From Discostella pseudostelligera (taxonomy: Eukaryota; Bacillariophyta; Thalassiosirophyceae; Thalassiosirales; Thalassiosiraceae): a stretch of 35,279 nt of DNA. Below the pieces are notes generated by a model, which did not search any database, had not been told where the DNA came from, and saw only the letters and a list, made by a program, of their open reading frames with translations. Each line of letters starts with the position of its first letter. The first letter of the stretch is position 1. The DNA is taken from NCBI GenBank assembly GCA_036940085.1, contig JALLBK010000539.1, positions 1 through 35,279 of the forward strand, read 5' to 3'. Of the stretch, positions 20,301 through 29,949 are shown one piece after another. A program made the translations under genes and the position numbers.

Positions 20301-21197
20301 CGAACAACTGTTGGGGAGGTTTCGCCACATGTCGTGTCGTACCTACTTGCCGTGTCCGGGGTATTAAATCGAAGTGTTTGTCCGGCAGATTCGTTGCCGC
20401 CAGTACCATCCTTGGATTGTGCCAAGGCGCTCGGAATACCGATCAGATCCGATGAGGATCGGAGGATCCCAAATATGATGGTTACTATACGAAGATCATT
20501 GCTCGATGAGGCCTTAACTTCGATTTCTCAATCGCTTAGACACGAGATCACTTCCGAATCTCTGGATGATTGTACCAACGATAACGGTCCCGATCATATA
20601 TTGAAGAAGTGCTCGCCATCTTCTCTCGTCCAGCTGGACATGGATATCAAATTTATCCATCACTGTTTCTTCGAAAGGCATCGACATGACATTTCACCAC
20701 CGAGCGATGACTCGACTGACGACGATGATGAATCGCGAAGTATCATTGAAAGCCTATCCCAACGCCTTTCGGCAAGTGTTGTCGATGCATTGGGAAAAGA
20801 TGCATCGCTGGCGTTGCATGACGCCATATCCGAAAGCCAAATGCGGGTATTTACATCATGTGATTTATTCTTAACCCCGCTCTTTGGGGAAGATGTCCAA
20901 AAGGGGGAAACATCACTTAGCTCTACCACCGCATCCTCCTCGACGTCCTCACTATCCTTCACACTCAATCCTCTGGCATCCTCGCGACGGTTCATCCTCT
21001 TACCCATCCAGGCCGAGAAGTCTCAATCTGAATTGCAATTGCGTGGCAAGTATTTGAAGAAGGTCCAAGAGGAGAAGGCAAGCAACAGTACCAACGGTGC
21101 TGGTGGGAAGGATTCTTTCACGACGGGCGGGAATGCGCTGGGCACAGGCTTTGGGTTCTTGAGCTCCATGCTTAGTACTAAGAATATCAAGAAATAA
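17361..21197 (+). CDS. COG1-like subunit of the conserved oligomeric Golgi tether, with an EF-hand loop
   Basis: This is a single long exon, 1278 aa, start at ATG 17361. COG1 belongs to lobe A of the COG complex that tethers retrograde vesicles at the Golgi. The diagnostic part is the N-terminal COG1/Vps51-type helix pair at about residues 55-125 (ELRLVLASRYRELVGSSDEVLHM, then LHTLIGELPTLVDRV). The rest is helical, with conserved-looking blocks broken by Ser/Asp/Gly-rich inserts. The end (about 1205-1255) carries FILLPIQAEKSQSELQ and a Gly/Phe-rich stretch. At residues 801-812 there is a canonical 12-residue EF-hand loop: Asp at positions 1, 3 and 5, Gly at 6, Ile at 8, Glu at 12, flanked by helices. 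That is not a normal part of COG1. A poly-His/Gln stretch lies near residue 40. The gene is tail-to-tail with proteasome beta-5. Confidence 0.75.
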   Translation: MSGFYHGSGIGGGSSSVGGGGVGVGGVATMNCHAARQQQPQHHQHQQQQQQAPQSMTIDEMRLLHRTALSEAESKRTELRLVLASRYRELVGSSDEVLHMRERAVELHTLIGELPTLVDRVVGAAKALENDDGDGDGEKGGEVDDGDGAVVGGDDSNDNEDKSSRKLFANDDHPAPDNDEMGNLVAIRGELSRLPRDIHRCLDNNDVHGAASSLIALFDIIVACCNCGSGSRRGDTGEGGSTSDSSSGSSLSSFPLAIALASSSGPVLRRDTTRDNNALLLLDMQIKMVYLHVQTLPSRTVLLARRVLLESTAEVGEIGTGRGRVGGVGVRSGGDGAKRNDMHRRRGTGGAHAVAAALSALDLLDVGTTDDRSSSTRATKLIDLYYESKAHLLDKLLNKLALPSSSSSSSSTVPPSTTSSSLDAASVTQRAEIILSKIVMILQYDVILYPYQIFVLRKFRINDNNDDGKIARRKHAGSAEESQIINSIMSTLPPFDPDLLKSKASRFLEAHLPLIRTKVKSVLMIIAGTTASRLGHIRQTLYDKTDGVECIAALDSCDVCTWEEAVGGMVDIRLVNHGMTTGLATTSSTTNATIGDDQRGRNGQGSTTATMTPRRFSLWSALFSNTFSSLVHSLLTSSFHSVHARVVSTLRTSLARAPPFECMLPHEARRNALRIASDLDASLRRVSDDAHELLVHAEEREESERRLRQSLYVQTCEIMGRLLNELRRMLVVGGGRDEDATKVLIVGRLCHLLKFRLKSLPTLLDPNSSPAATYAAGGGGGKSNSGMITLVELRSSFDLADDDDDGLISFDEAMEAMESAFSGTHSHGAEMVRDTLLLSHPAGSFGMGEDSTTIANHSNASYASSTAHNKSAPENVTLSELALLSARGLRHDASGPESALGTVQSSLDGIVDRCFKEWARAALSPSLKSFTKTLRENMGVASTVSEVEWRRLHGLTDKDDDAMLKTIQEVKGEESRLNQCRTTVGEVSPHVVSYLLAVSGVLNRSVCPADSLPPVPSLDCAKALGIPIRSDEDRRIPNMMVTIRRSLLDEALTSISQSLRHEITSESLDDCTNDNGPDHILKKCSPSSLVQLDMDIKFIHHCFFERHRHDISPPSDDSTDDDDESRSIIESLSQRLSASVVDALGKDASLALHDAISESQMRVFTSCDLFLTPLFGEDVQKGETSLSSTTASSSTSSLSFTLNPLASSRRFILLPIQAEKSQSELQLRGKYLKKVQEEKASNSTNGAGGKDSFTTGGNALGTGFGFLSSMLSTKNIKK

Positions 21198-21503
21198 TGT
21201 GCTTGGGACGAGGGGACCATTTGCTAGGATAGCAACCTACCTACTTCACCTGTGCGGAGTGGTAATCTCATTTCGATTATTGCTGCAAAGAAAAGAGGCC
21301 CCGCATTTCTACTTGTTCTACGGTGTGTAGTTTCAAAACGAATGTTAATAATGAGACTACTTCCAACGCCTCCCTCCCTAAAATTGATGTCGTTTTGCAT
21401 GGATATGGTTGATGTCATCGGTGTCATCCTCCTCCCAAAATATCATCAACCGCTCTCCCCACCTCTCGCCACGCTATCTCTCTGCTCACCTCCCATTTAC
21501 AAT
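21198..21503. other. Convergent 3' intergenic region
   Basis: This is 306 bp between the stops of the COG1-like and proteasome beta-5 genes. Short open frames here are composition-driven. No RNA gene, repeat or conserved element was seen. Confidence 0.5.
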
Positions 21504-22504
21504 CTACGACGAGGCCATTCTCGCACTCCTCTCTTTCTCCTTCTCCTCCAAAAACTCATAGTGCATGTCATTCACATCTATCGCGTGGATCTTCACCCAT
21601 CCATCCTTGGTAACATGATACAAGTTATTAATACTGCCACTCATCGCATCGCGATGACAGGCATGATAAATGGCACGTTTGCCTAAATCAATTGCCTCCT
21701 CGACAGTCAAATCCGGACGATAGTACGTGTCCAACACCCCGTAGGCATAAGTGCTACCACTCCCCACCGAGAAGTATCGTCCATGTAAACGTGTGCCATC
21801 ATTATCCACATAATACAATTGTGGACCAGTCTCATCCCACCCGGTGATCATGGTGCCCATACTTAAACCATATCCACGGTACGAGTTCATAGTATTGGCT
21901 AATAATTTCGATGCCGAAGCTACCGAGATTCGATGTTTGTTTCGTAGTTCAAATAGACGGCATTGCATCCCCAATGATCTTTCCCAGAAGGAACAATCGG
22001 CGGCACCTCCGGCCATAGTGCCCAGTAAAAAAGGATTGATTTCAATAACTTTTTTAACAGTGCCGCTGGCAATGTAGGCACCCATGGTCGAGCGGGAATC
22101 GACACTGACAATAATGCCACCGTTGAATTTGAAGGCTAGGGTGGTGGTACCCTTGGCGAATTTGACAGTTTGGTGAGAGTCGCCGCCGCCGCAGGTGGAG
22201 GCGAAGTTGGTACGGCAGAAGTGTGCTGGCTGTGTGCGAAGATATTATTTAATATGAGGCGGGTGTGGTTGAGAGTGGTGCTGAAGATAATAAAATAACA
22301 AACATACAAGCAGTAGTATCATCTTACATCCGTAACATTGGGCACTTCAAATCGATCATGTTCATTGAGACTGTCGAGAAGGAGAGAGGGTGGCGCGTAG
22401 GGGATCATGTTCATGTCGTCGGCACCGTCGCGATGATCGAATTTGCGCGAGCCAATGTCGAGAATGTCATTGCCGATGATTGATGAGGAGGAGGATCCAA
22501 ACAT
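21504..22504 (-). CDS. PSMB5: 20S proteasome subunit beta-5 (chymotrypsin-like, catalytic)
   Basis: Two exons (22504-22328 and 22229-21504 on the minus strand; intron 98 bp, phase 0) give 300 aa. Beta-5 carries the chymotrypsin-like activity of the 20S core. The propeptide is residues 1-86, and autocleavage is expected at Gly86-Thr87. Thr87 is the nucleophile. Asp103 (D17) and Lys119 (K33, in TVKKVIEI) are present, as is Met131 (M45) that shapes the S1 pocket. The following [35 protein letters not shown] and [15 protein letters not shown] blocks are near-identical to other eukaryotes. The propeptide is Ser- and Asp-rich and lacks recognisable conservation. The gene is head-to-head with the ShK gene, sharing a promoter with two CCACGTGG boxes. 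Confidence 0.97.
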
Positions 22505-22809
22505 GATGGAGAGGATAGTAGGCGATGCGAATTGATAATGGGGGGTGACGAGGGTAGTAAGCGGCGGAAGTGGTTTTGGTCGGTTTTGGAGAGAGGCGGA
22601 AATGAAAATGGAAAAGTCGAGAAGGGCGCCGAAACAAGGTGATCCTTCTCCACGTGGAAGTAAGGAAATGGGTACACTGACACTGCTGACACAAGGCAAA
22701 CACCACGTGGAAGAAGAAAGGCTCCTTTCACTTGTCTCGCAGTCTCTCGCCAGACAGACGAAAGCCAAATCCACCACCCGCCATACCACACCCCACTCTC
22801 ACTCTCACC
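22505..22809. promoter_or_regulatory. Divergent promoter with two CCACGTGG boxes (proteasome beta-5 / ShK protein)
   Basis: This 305-bp gap lies between opposite start codons. Perfect palindromic CCACGTGG cores sit at 22650-22657 and 22703-22710, both followed by AAG (that is, CTTCCACGTGG on the minus strand). This is a G-box/E-box core usable by bZIP or bHLH factors. The same extended element is clustered upstream of PAN2. Confidence 0.6.
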
Positions 22810-23677
22810 ATGACGACCCACCGCCCACCCACGCTCTCGCTGCTGCGATTATTCCTCCTAATTCTCCTTATTTCCTACCCTAAAACGATATTATGCTCCT
22901 CATCCCAGCCGCCATCGCCGTTGGCTTCATCGTCCTCCTCCTCTTCCTCACCATCGTCGTCATCTTCATCGTCGATTCCACAGCCACAGCAGCAGACCGA
23001 CACCAATCCTGACGATGATGACCCACAGTATAATAATAATAATAATAAGCAGCAGCAGCAGCAGCAACAACAGCAACTACATCAACATCCACCACGATGC
23101 ATCGCAGCCGACTCTTATCATACGTACATCTGCACAGAGAATGCCGAGGCAACTCGACGTGCCATAGAACAGTTTGCCTCCAATGGCGATGATGATTCTG
23201 CGACAATCACTACCGATAGCAGTAGTAGCACAACAACATCATCCTCCAGTCTCGACAAAAATACACTGCCCACAACATTGTATTCCCACCACAACAATAT
23301 AGATTTAGGCGTCGAACAGCGTATTACCGGGAGCGATACCGAACAAACTAATATACGGACGATGATTAAAAAAATGCACATCTATATGGAAGAGGAGGTG
23401 TATAGTCGTTCGGAATATGAGATTGTGAGAATGAATGGAAAATGGTAAGGTTTAATCGTACATATCCTCTCCTCTTGCTTACCCTGTCATTCCTCATCGT
23501 CTCTCCCATTCTGCCTTCCAAAAAAAAACTACAAACCAAAGCAAAAATCATCATGAATTATGTGCCTTCTGGTCCTCGGTAGGCGAATGCGAGACAAATC
23601 GTGGATTCATGATGGAGAATTGTGTAGCGGCATGTCGATTATGTCTCTTGGCCAGTGTGAATATGATGATGGCATGA
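22810..23677 (+). CDS. Secreted ShK-domain protein with Ser- and Gln-rich linkers
   Basis: Two exons (22810-23444, 23542-23677; intron 97 bp) give 256 aa. The N-terminus is a signal peptide: about 12 polar residues, a Leu/Ile run, and Cys at about 29. A Ser/Pro-rich tract, an Asn run and a poly-Gln tract (from CAG/CAA repeats) follow. Next come a short region with two Cys (CIAADSYHTYIC), another Ser/Thr tract, and at the C-terminus a six-cysteine ShK domain with the usual spacing: C-K-N-H-H-E-L-C-A-F-W, GECETN, FMMENC, AACRLC. The intron falls inside the codon for the first ShK cysteine. ShK domains are common extracellular modules in algae and animals, often with prolyl hydroxylases or peptidases. 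None is seen here, so the function is unknown. The name comes from an anemone peptide and does not imply toxicity. Confidence 0.78.
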
Positions 23678-23790
23678 GATTTACGGAAGAGATGCACATT
23701 GATAGGAGCACTACACAGAGAACACTGTACCAGACACACACCTTGACTCTCTCTCGATACGATTTCGAATGATGTTATCATTACACATAT

Positions 23791-26700
23791 CTACTTTGCA
23801 ACGCCCAATTTGAATTGGGTAGAATGACCATGAGCATACAATTTCATCAAATATTCATCAAATTTGCCCTCCTTCTTCAAGCTCAATGCCTTACGATACA
23901 GTTCGTACGCAGCACGTGCATCTTCGATAGAATCATGTACTTCTTGTTGCATATCCCGTCCCAAGACGAAATTGGTAAGATATCGTAATGAAATGTACCG
24001 TTGATTGAATTGATGGTATATCTCGGCCGTGTCGATAATTTGGTTTGGGGGGATACAGATATTGATGATGCGGAAATCTTGACTTAGGCCATGACCGACG
24101 AAGATGCATCCTCTGTAACAAAATCGTAAAAGGAAAAGCGTATGGATAGATTGTCATGAGGGATTACGAAATAAAGCAGGTGACATCCACAGATGATGAT
24201 GGTACTCACCTTTCCATAAGAAGACGGACTTTGAGATATGCCTCTTGCGGAGTTACCAAACTATGTGGACTACTGTTTGGATCTAGATCAGTTTGGACAA
24301 TGCCCGAAAAACGTGTCAGGTAATCCACCACTGGTTCCATGGGTAGTACATAATCGTCAATGATAACTTCATTTGTTTGACAATGGATAATGGATAATCG
24401 TGCCAATGCATTCCTAGGTTCCGATGTGATTTCTTTTGATCCGGACGATGTGATTAAGGACTCTTCTTGTTGGACACATACAAATTCGGCATCGATTGCG
24501 ACCAAGTCTCCGTTTCCTGGCAAGTTCTCCGCCTTAGTGAAGTCTGTGGTGGTATCGGGAGGGAGGAGTTAGACATGTCGTTCTGCCATTTGTAGAGGAA
24601 ACGATGCTTTGCAACAACATTAACAATTCTACATACCAGATTTGGTTGACTTTCGACCAGCACTATTGGATATTGACTTTGTTTCCATAGCCCTAACATT
24701 CACCAAGGTATCTTGCCGGAGTGCAAGTTTGAGTTCATTACTCGGCTCGACAATCACCATATCGTTGGCCTCTTTGCAAGGCCCGGTTGTTTCACGAAAT
24801 ATGACGACGGATCTGACGAATCAGCAGATTATGGCAAATGAGAATGATATGGAATAGAAGTAATGAGAGGAAATAGCAAAGGGGACTCACGGTTCCTTGA
24901 ATTTTGCGTTGAAAGAGCGAACGTCATCCGCATTATCGAGTTTCGATACAACGAATCCATTGATAAGTACCCACTGATCATGTGTCTCCCTCGCCTCGAC
25001 CTCTCGTAGTTGTTCCAACAGGTGTTGTCTTCGTTCTTCGAGCGGAATATCCGAGTCGAGAGTTATTGGCCCGTTATTGTCGGTTTTATTCAATGAATCG
25101 ATCGTCTTTTCTATCTGCACAAGCTGCTTTTGCAACGCCTTGCATTCAAAATCAGCGGGCACACGAACATGGACAACATGATGCCCTTCTCTCTGCGGTG
25201 CATCGTCAGATAGATCCGAGTTAGTCCGGACAAATGACACCACCGCTTCCAATCGGTATGACTTTGTGATGGGTAGGTCTTGCGGTAACTCCTTCTCCCA
25301 TTCACCGAAGAATGATTTCGGCAATGGTAGACGTTGCTCGAAAGTCACCCATTCCTCTTCCCCGTCTTCATTCAATGCTAATTCTTTCACTGTAACGCTT
25401 TTATCAGTTTCAATGTGTACCTCAATATACTCAGGCAGCCAATTGCGACTATCTTCCTGCTGCCAGACTTGCAGACCAACCGCACCAGCTTTCCGTCCAG
25501 CGCAGCAGCATGAGAGAGAAAGAAGTGAAGGCAAGTTGGTGGCAATTTTCCTCTGAATTACCGCTTCGTACGACCTCGTTTCCTCACACCAAGCCCGAAG
25601 AGGTGCTTCCTTGCAGAGTGAATAGCGGAGGATTTCTCCAAACCTGACATTGGTCTTCCTGCTGATCAACTTTTGGTCATAGGCCAGTTCCACGGTCAAA
25701 GCTCTGGATGTTGATGTTTTAGGCTTGCCGCTGACAAACTCAATTACCGAGAGGAAACCGATGCCTTGCAAGCGATCAATCAGATGCCCCTGATTTGCAC
25801 TTACATGCGCATACTGCGTGGAGGTATTTGTCACCAACTGTCCAAGCTCTCGGTCGATGTATTGCATACTGTCAAGAAAATGATGAATGACAAACAGCAT
25901 AGGGTTAGTAATTATTGGCCGGAGAAATCAAACTATCAACAGAAACGATGCTACTCACATAAACCGATAAAAAGCCTCGGGTCGTCTTGCAGTCTCAGCT
26001 GCTCCCGCAACGCCATCTACCAATGCCAAATTCTTGGCTTCAGTCAAGAGAGTAAACGCGGATATGAAATTGGATGGGACAAACGCCTTGACTTGACCTA
26101 TCTTTCTTCGATTGCTTGATGTATCTGGCAGAGCCATTCCATTTGCAGAGAGACTTTCGATGAGGTGGAAAAGGAGCCCAAGTTCAGCCGTTACAGACAC
26201 ATCTAATCACATTCAGAACAAGCAACCCCAGTGAAGAATGAGCTGAATACAACTTATTGTATGCAATGAGTGGATGATGCATTGACACAACTTACTCGTC
26301 TCGCGTCTCGCATGTTTTTGAACCTGAATCGACATTTCATTGCTACACAACTGGAGTTGAAGCGCCGTTGAGCGAATTTCTCCGATAAAATACAAAAGAG
26401 TCAGCACAGAGCATGCGAACGAGTTTGCAAAGGATGGGGCATAGTCCCATCCCACCCAAAGTCCTGTGTCATTGTAGAGAGTGTAATCAAAGTTGGTCAC
26501 CTTGTAGAAGGGCGGCCGGATCATCAGGCGATAACGACGCGGTATACCAGTCTCCTCGCCTTCGATCACATCTTCTTCTCCTAAATCTCTACCCTGAGAA
26601 TTCTCACGCACTGTCTTCCTCGAGTTTGCTGTAGCATCGTAACATGCGGCAAAAGGCTCATTCGAATAGATCATTTTGTTTGGATTCGGAAATACCTTCG

Positions 26701-29378
26701 TCTTCCTCTTGGAATCATCCTTCTCTCGTCGATTACCAATGCTGATTTCTTCATCAATCAACTCGGTAGGCGTCAGTGGATCATTTAGGCCCAAGCTACT
26801 TGTTGGAAATACCTTGACCATGTCTGCAGACGACTCTTCCAACTTCATCTGTAACTTTTTTGATAACCACCTTTTCGAGGGTGCCACCATTGCATTTGTC
26901 GATAATGGACCCAGCGCCGTTGCAGTCACAGAAGAGCGAGAGTATCGTGGGTGTAGCAGAGTCTTATCCGATGAAAGTTTCGGATTGGAAGCCATAACAT
27001 ACCCGTCGAACACATTCCATCCCTGGATATGAAGATCCGCTGATGGCTGAGCATTGGAACAGAGTAATTTAGGGTCAATCGATAGCTCTGGAGGTGATGG
27101 TGCAAATGATGGCATGTCCAATGGCTCCTTAGCGGGACGAACGTCTGATTTGTCGACGCCACTACTCGCGCTTTCGCTCCATCTCTGCGGCAGCCCCCCT
27201 TCACCGCCGATAACGCCCTTTGAGGATCCTGATCCTCTCACTAATCCGCCCGAGCCCACGTCCAGTACTGATTGCGGCGTTCTGTTTTTGTCATGAATTG
27301 TTTTTCTGTACTGTGTCATTCTATATCGGAGAACTCGGCCAAATGAAGTCCCAATGTGCAAGTTACCGTTGCCACCGTCAAAGTTCATGGTTGTCATGGA
27401 TTCGCCGGCATTTAGGTCTGGTTGAAAGTAGTGCGAAGGTGAGGGACCAGCGGTCGTTTCGTCATGGAATGGAGTGATAACCTCCAAGCTCCCAAAAGTC
27501 TGACCACTCCCAACCAATAACTTTCCATCGGGCAAGAAGTCAACGAAGCGGGGTCCGCCTCGGTTGGCGGAGAACATGTGCGGTATACCTCCTCGGCCAA
27601 GGTAGCGCACATCGTATATCAAAACGTGAGGTGAAGGGAAGGGATACGGAAGTGGTGACGATGGTGATGACACTCCTGCCGATGAATATCCGGATGCACA
27701 GATAAGGTTCTTTCCGTGTCATACAGATCATTGATTCAACGCGCCGATACATAGTTGCGATTGAAAAATCGAGAGGGAAAAGTCATATGTCAGTAACAAA
27801 TAAACTTCTTCACTCTCACTACCAACGAATCACACGCACTTACCTCCCACACAGCCACCTTGGCAACTCCTCCCATCTGTGCCTTTGCCTTGGCAACCTC
27901 CACATTCCTCCGTCCACCATCCAAAACTCGAATAGTCCCATCGGAGCATCCCACAACAATGCTATTCCTTTCAACATTATATGCCATGTCGGAAACGCAC
28001 AATCGTTGCTTCTGCTGCCCTCGATTATCACCACTATTACTAGGAGTCAATGTATGGGACGAAATGATCTTCAAGTCACGATGCAAATCCACACAATGGA
28101 CGTGTTGAGAACTCCTATTACCACTACCACCGCCGCCATCTTCGTACGAAGACATACCTCCCACCGCAGCAAAATGATGCGCCCCTCTCTCCATCAATAC
28201 ACCACACGTCATTCCCGACAGCACTCCATGATGTTTACTATCGGACATGATCATACCTCCTCGGGTGTGTACCCGCACACCGTACGGCGAAATACTGCAT
28301 ATTCGACCCCCTGATCCAAGATATGGCGTGGATATTTCAAAGATAGAGGATATTCCCATGGTATGCGTCTCCTCGGGACGTTTGTTCGTTGTAATTCCAC
28401 TACGAACACTATTGTTCAAAACGTGATGGACATAGGATGAAGGACCAATGGGCGGTCCAAATGCATGGCTGGGACGAGCTTTCATACTGGTGGATGACCA
28501 AATAGTTGATGCAGTGGTAGTCGCAGCAATTGCAGAAGATGGAGGAGCAACATTGTCCATGCCACCGCCAAACAGTACACTATGCAACCCATTCAGGACA
28601 TTACTATTTGCCTCGGGGTGTCCCACAAAAGAAGAATATATGACTGGTTGATTGACATCGTGATCTTGAGTATTGTCGTTGATATTATCAGTATTGTCCT
28701 GGTGATCATAAAGCACAGTCAATCGACTACCTCGATGCAATGTTTGACTGCTGGTGTTGTTCCGCCCTCCTCCTCCACCTCCACCTCGCGATGCTCTTGA
28801 TTCTCGTTCACCTCCCCCTCCTCCTTGAAATGTCGAATGACTTGCCACATACATCAAGCATGATGAAGGTGAGACATCATCATTCTCATCAGTTGTACTG
28901 GTATCGTTGTCCAACGTTGTGACTGCAATGGCACTAATGGCATCCCCTCGAGTGTCATAATTGCCATAATCATCTTGCATGCCGTTTGGATGCACCACCA
29001 ATGGAGCACGGATGGGGTAGAAGTATGATGAGGTCGGGTGTTGATTTTCATTGATGGGATGGTTCGCGTCATAATAGTACTCATTGGCATGCTGCAGCTG
29101 CTGATCGAGAACATCTGCAGAGGTAGCATGGGCATGATGCGCAGCATCCTCCTCATAGTAGTGTGACGGGTAGACAGCAGCAACATCGGCAGCATCATAA
29201 TATTGCGAATGACGGTACTGTGAATTATCCTCTTGATAATATTGTTGCGACTGCTGATAATATCCATCATCGCCGCCGCCGTAGCTACTGTTGCTGTAAT
29301 CGCCGCCGCCGTTGCCGNATCGCCGCCGCCGTTGCCGCCACCGCTGAAGTGCTCGCCGCCGAACCTTCCTTGATTCAT
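23791..29378 (-). CDS. PAN2: PAN2, catalytic subunit of the PAN2-PAN3 poly(A) deadenylase
   Basis: Seven exons on the minus strand: 29378-27844, 27709-26296, 26202-25959, 25868-24891, 24812-24637, 24543-24210, 24112-23791 (introns 78-134 bp). They give about 1667 aa once a one-base deficit at the ambiguous base 29318 is allowed for; human PAN2 is about 1200. PAN2 shortens mRNA poly(A) tails in the cytoplasm. In order: a Tyr/Gln/Asn/Gly-rich N-terminus (about 1-80); a WD40-type propeller region with Gly/Ser inserts; a UCH/USP-like pseudo-hydrolase, where FANSFACSVLTLLYF puts Ser at the usual Cys position; and a DEDDh exonuclease. The exonuclease shows D-A-E (about 1467-1469), GHGLSQDFR (D about 1573) and HDSIEDA (H about 1620, D about 1625). 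All catalytic residues are present, so it should be active. It is tail-to-tail with the ShK gene (113 bp). Confidence 0.92.
29318..29318. other. Ambiguous base (n) inside a GGC/GAT tandem repeat in PAN2 exon 1
   Basis: The only non-ACGT base in the window lies between two copies of an 18-bp Gly/Asn/Asp-coding unit (GGCAACGGCGGCGGCGAT on the minus strand). Reading from ATG 29378 the frame is wrong after this point. One added base restores the Tyr/Gln-rich frame, which runs into the WD40 region. Exon 1 is 1535 nt as given and 1536 nt (512 codons) with one more. Confidence 0.85.
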
Positions 29379-29949
29379 CGTCACTCTTCCTTTCCTAACC
29401 CAGGCTGATATGACAGAATTACTATTGATAATTGGATGATGACGCCGACGACGACGCCGACTATATTGATTAGATACCGATGCCGCCGATGGATGATCTC
29501 CGCCGATGATGGCAAAAGCAAAACAATATCTACGCACGGCCACGTGGCAGTCTTTGGTTGTTGGAAACTTCCACGTGGCAGGTATTTGGCGCGCCCATCT
29601 TCCACGTGAAAGGGTGAGCGTGCACAGGCTCCGGGGTGAATGAGGTGACTCGACTTAAATTACTTCCACGTGGCTATCCTTTCATCTCTTCCAAAGAGGT
29701 ACAACTTCTTGCCACTCGACAATCCATTCAACAAGCGACAAAGCAATGCGTACAATAAACGGTAAAAATAGTCAGGTTCTCTCTTAACAGTTACGTTCTC
29801 TTTTAAACAGTATGAAACACCCATTGCATGGGGAGGAGAGACATCAGCATTCTTCTATTACAAACTAGTCAAAATCTTTACAGCTCCGAACATAACATCA
29901 TTACAACATATACTTCTCTTCCTAGAGTTCATCATAAATTTCTTTTTCC
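29379..29949. promoter_or_regulatory. PAN2 promoter with clustered CCACGTG boxes, and 3' flank of the next gene
   Basis: Four CCACGTG cores occur in 138 bp: 29539-29548, 29569-29580, 29600-29608 (CCACGTGAA variant) and 29664-29676. Three of them read TTCCACGTG. Between them is an E2F-like ATTTGGCGCGCCC at 29584-29596. They lie about 160-300 bp upstream of the PAN2 ATG. From about 29700 to 29949 the sequence is A/T-rich 3' flank of the membrane-protein gene. Confidence 0.6.

Noticed and set aside
23542..23677. Reading the ShK module as a toxin gene
   Set aside because: ShK domains are widespread extracellular modules. A single C-terminal copy in an algal secreted protein gives no evidence of toxicity.
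24206..27673. Several independent minus-strand genes (exonuclease, USP-like and WD-like pieces)
   Set aside because: All are exons of one PAN2 gene in the correct domain order with matching splice phases.
29318..29318. PAN2 as a frameshifted pseudogene
   Set aside because: The break coincides exactly with an ambiguous base in a tandem repeat, and every other exon and catalytic residue is intact.
28854..29543. Minus-strand 229-aa frame across the ambiguous base
   Set aside because: Only its first codons (from 29378) are PAN2. After the n it is the wrong frame, giving repetitive Met/Ile/Arg-rich sequence.
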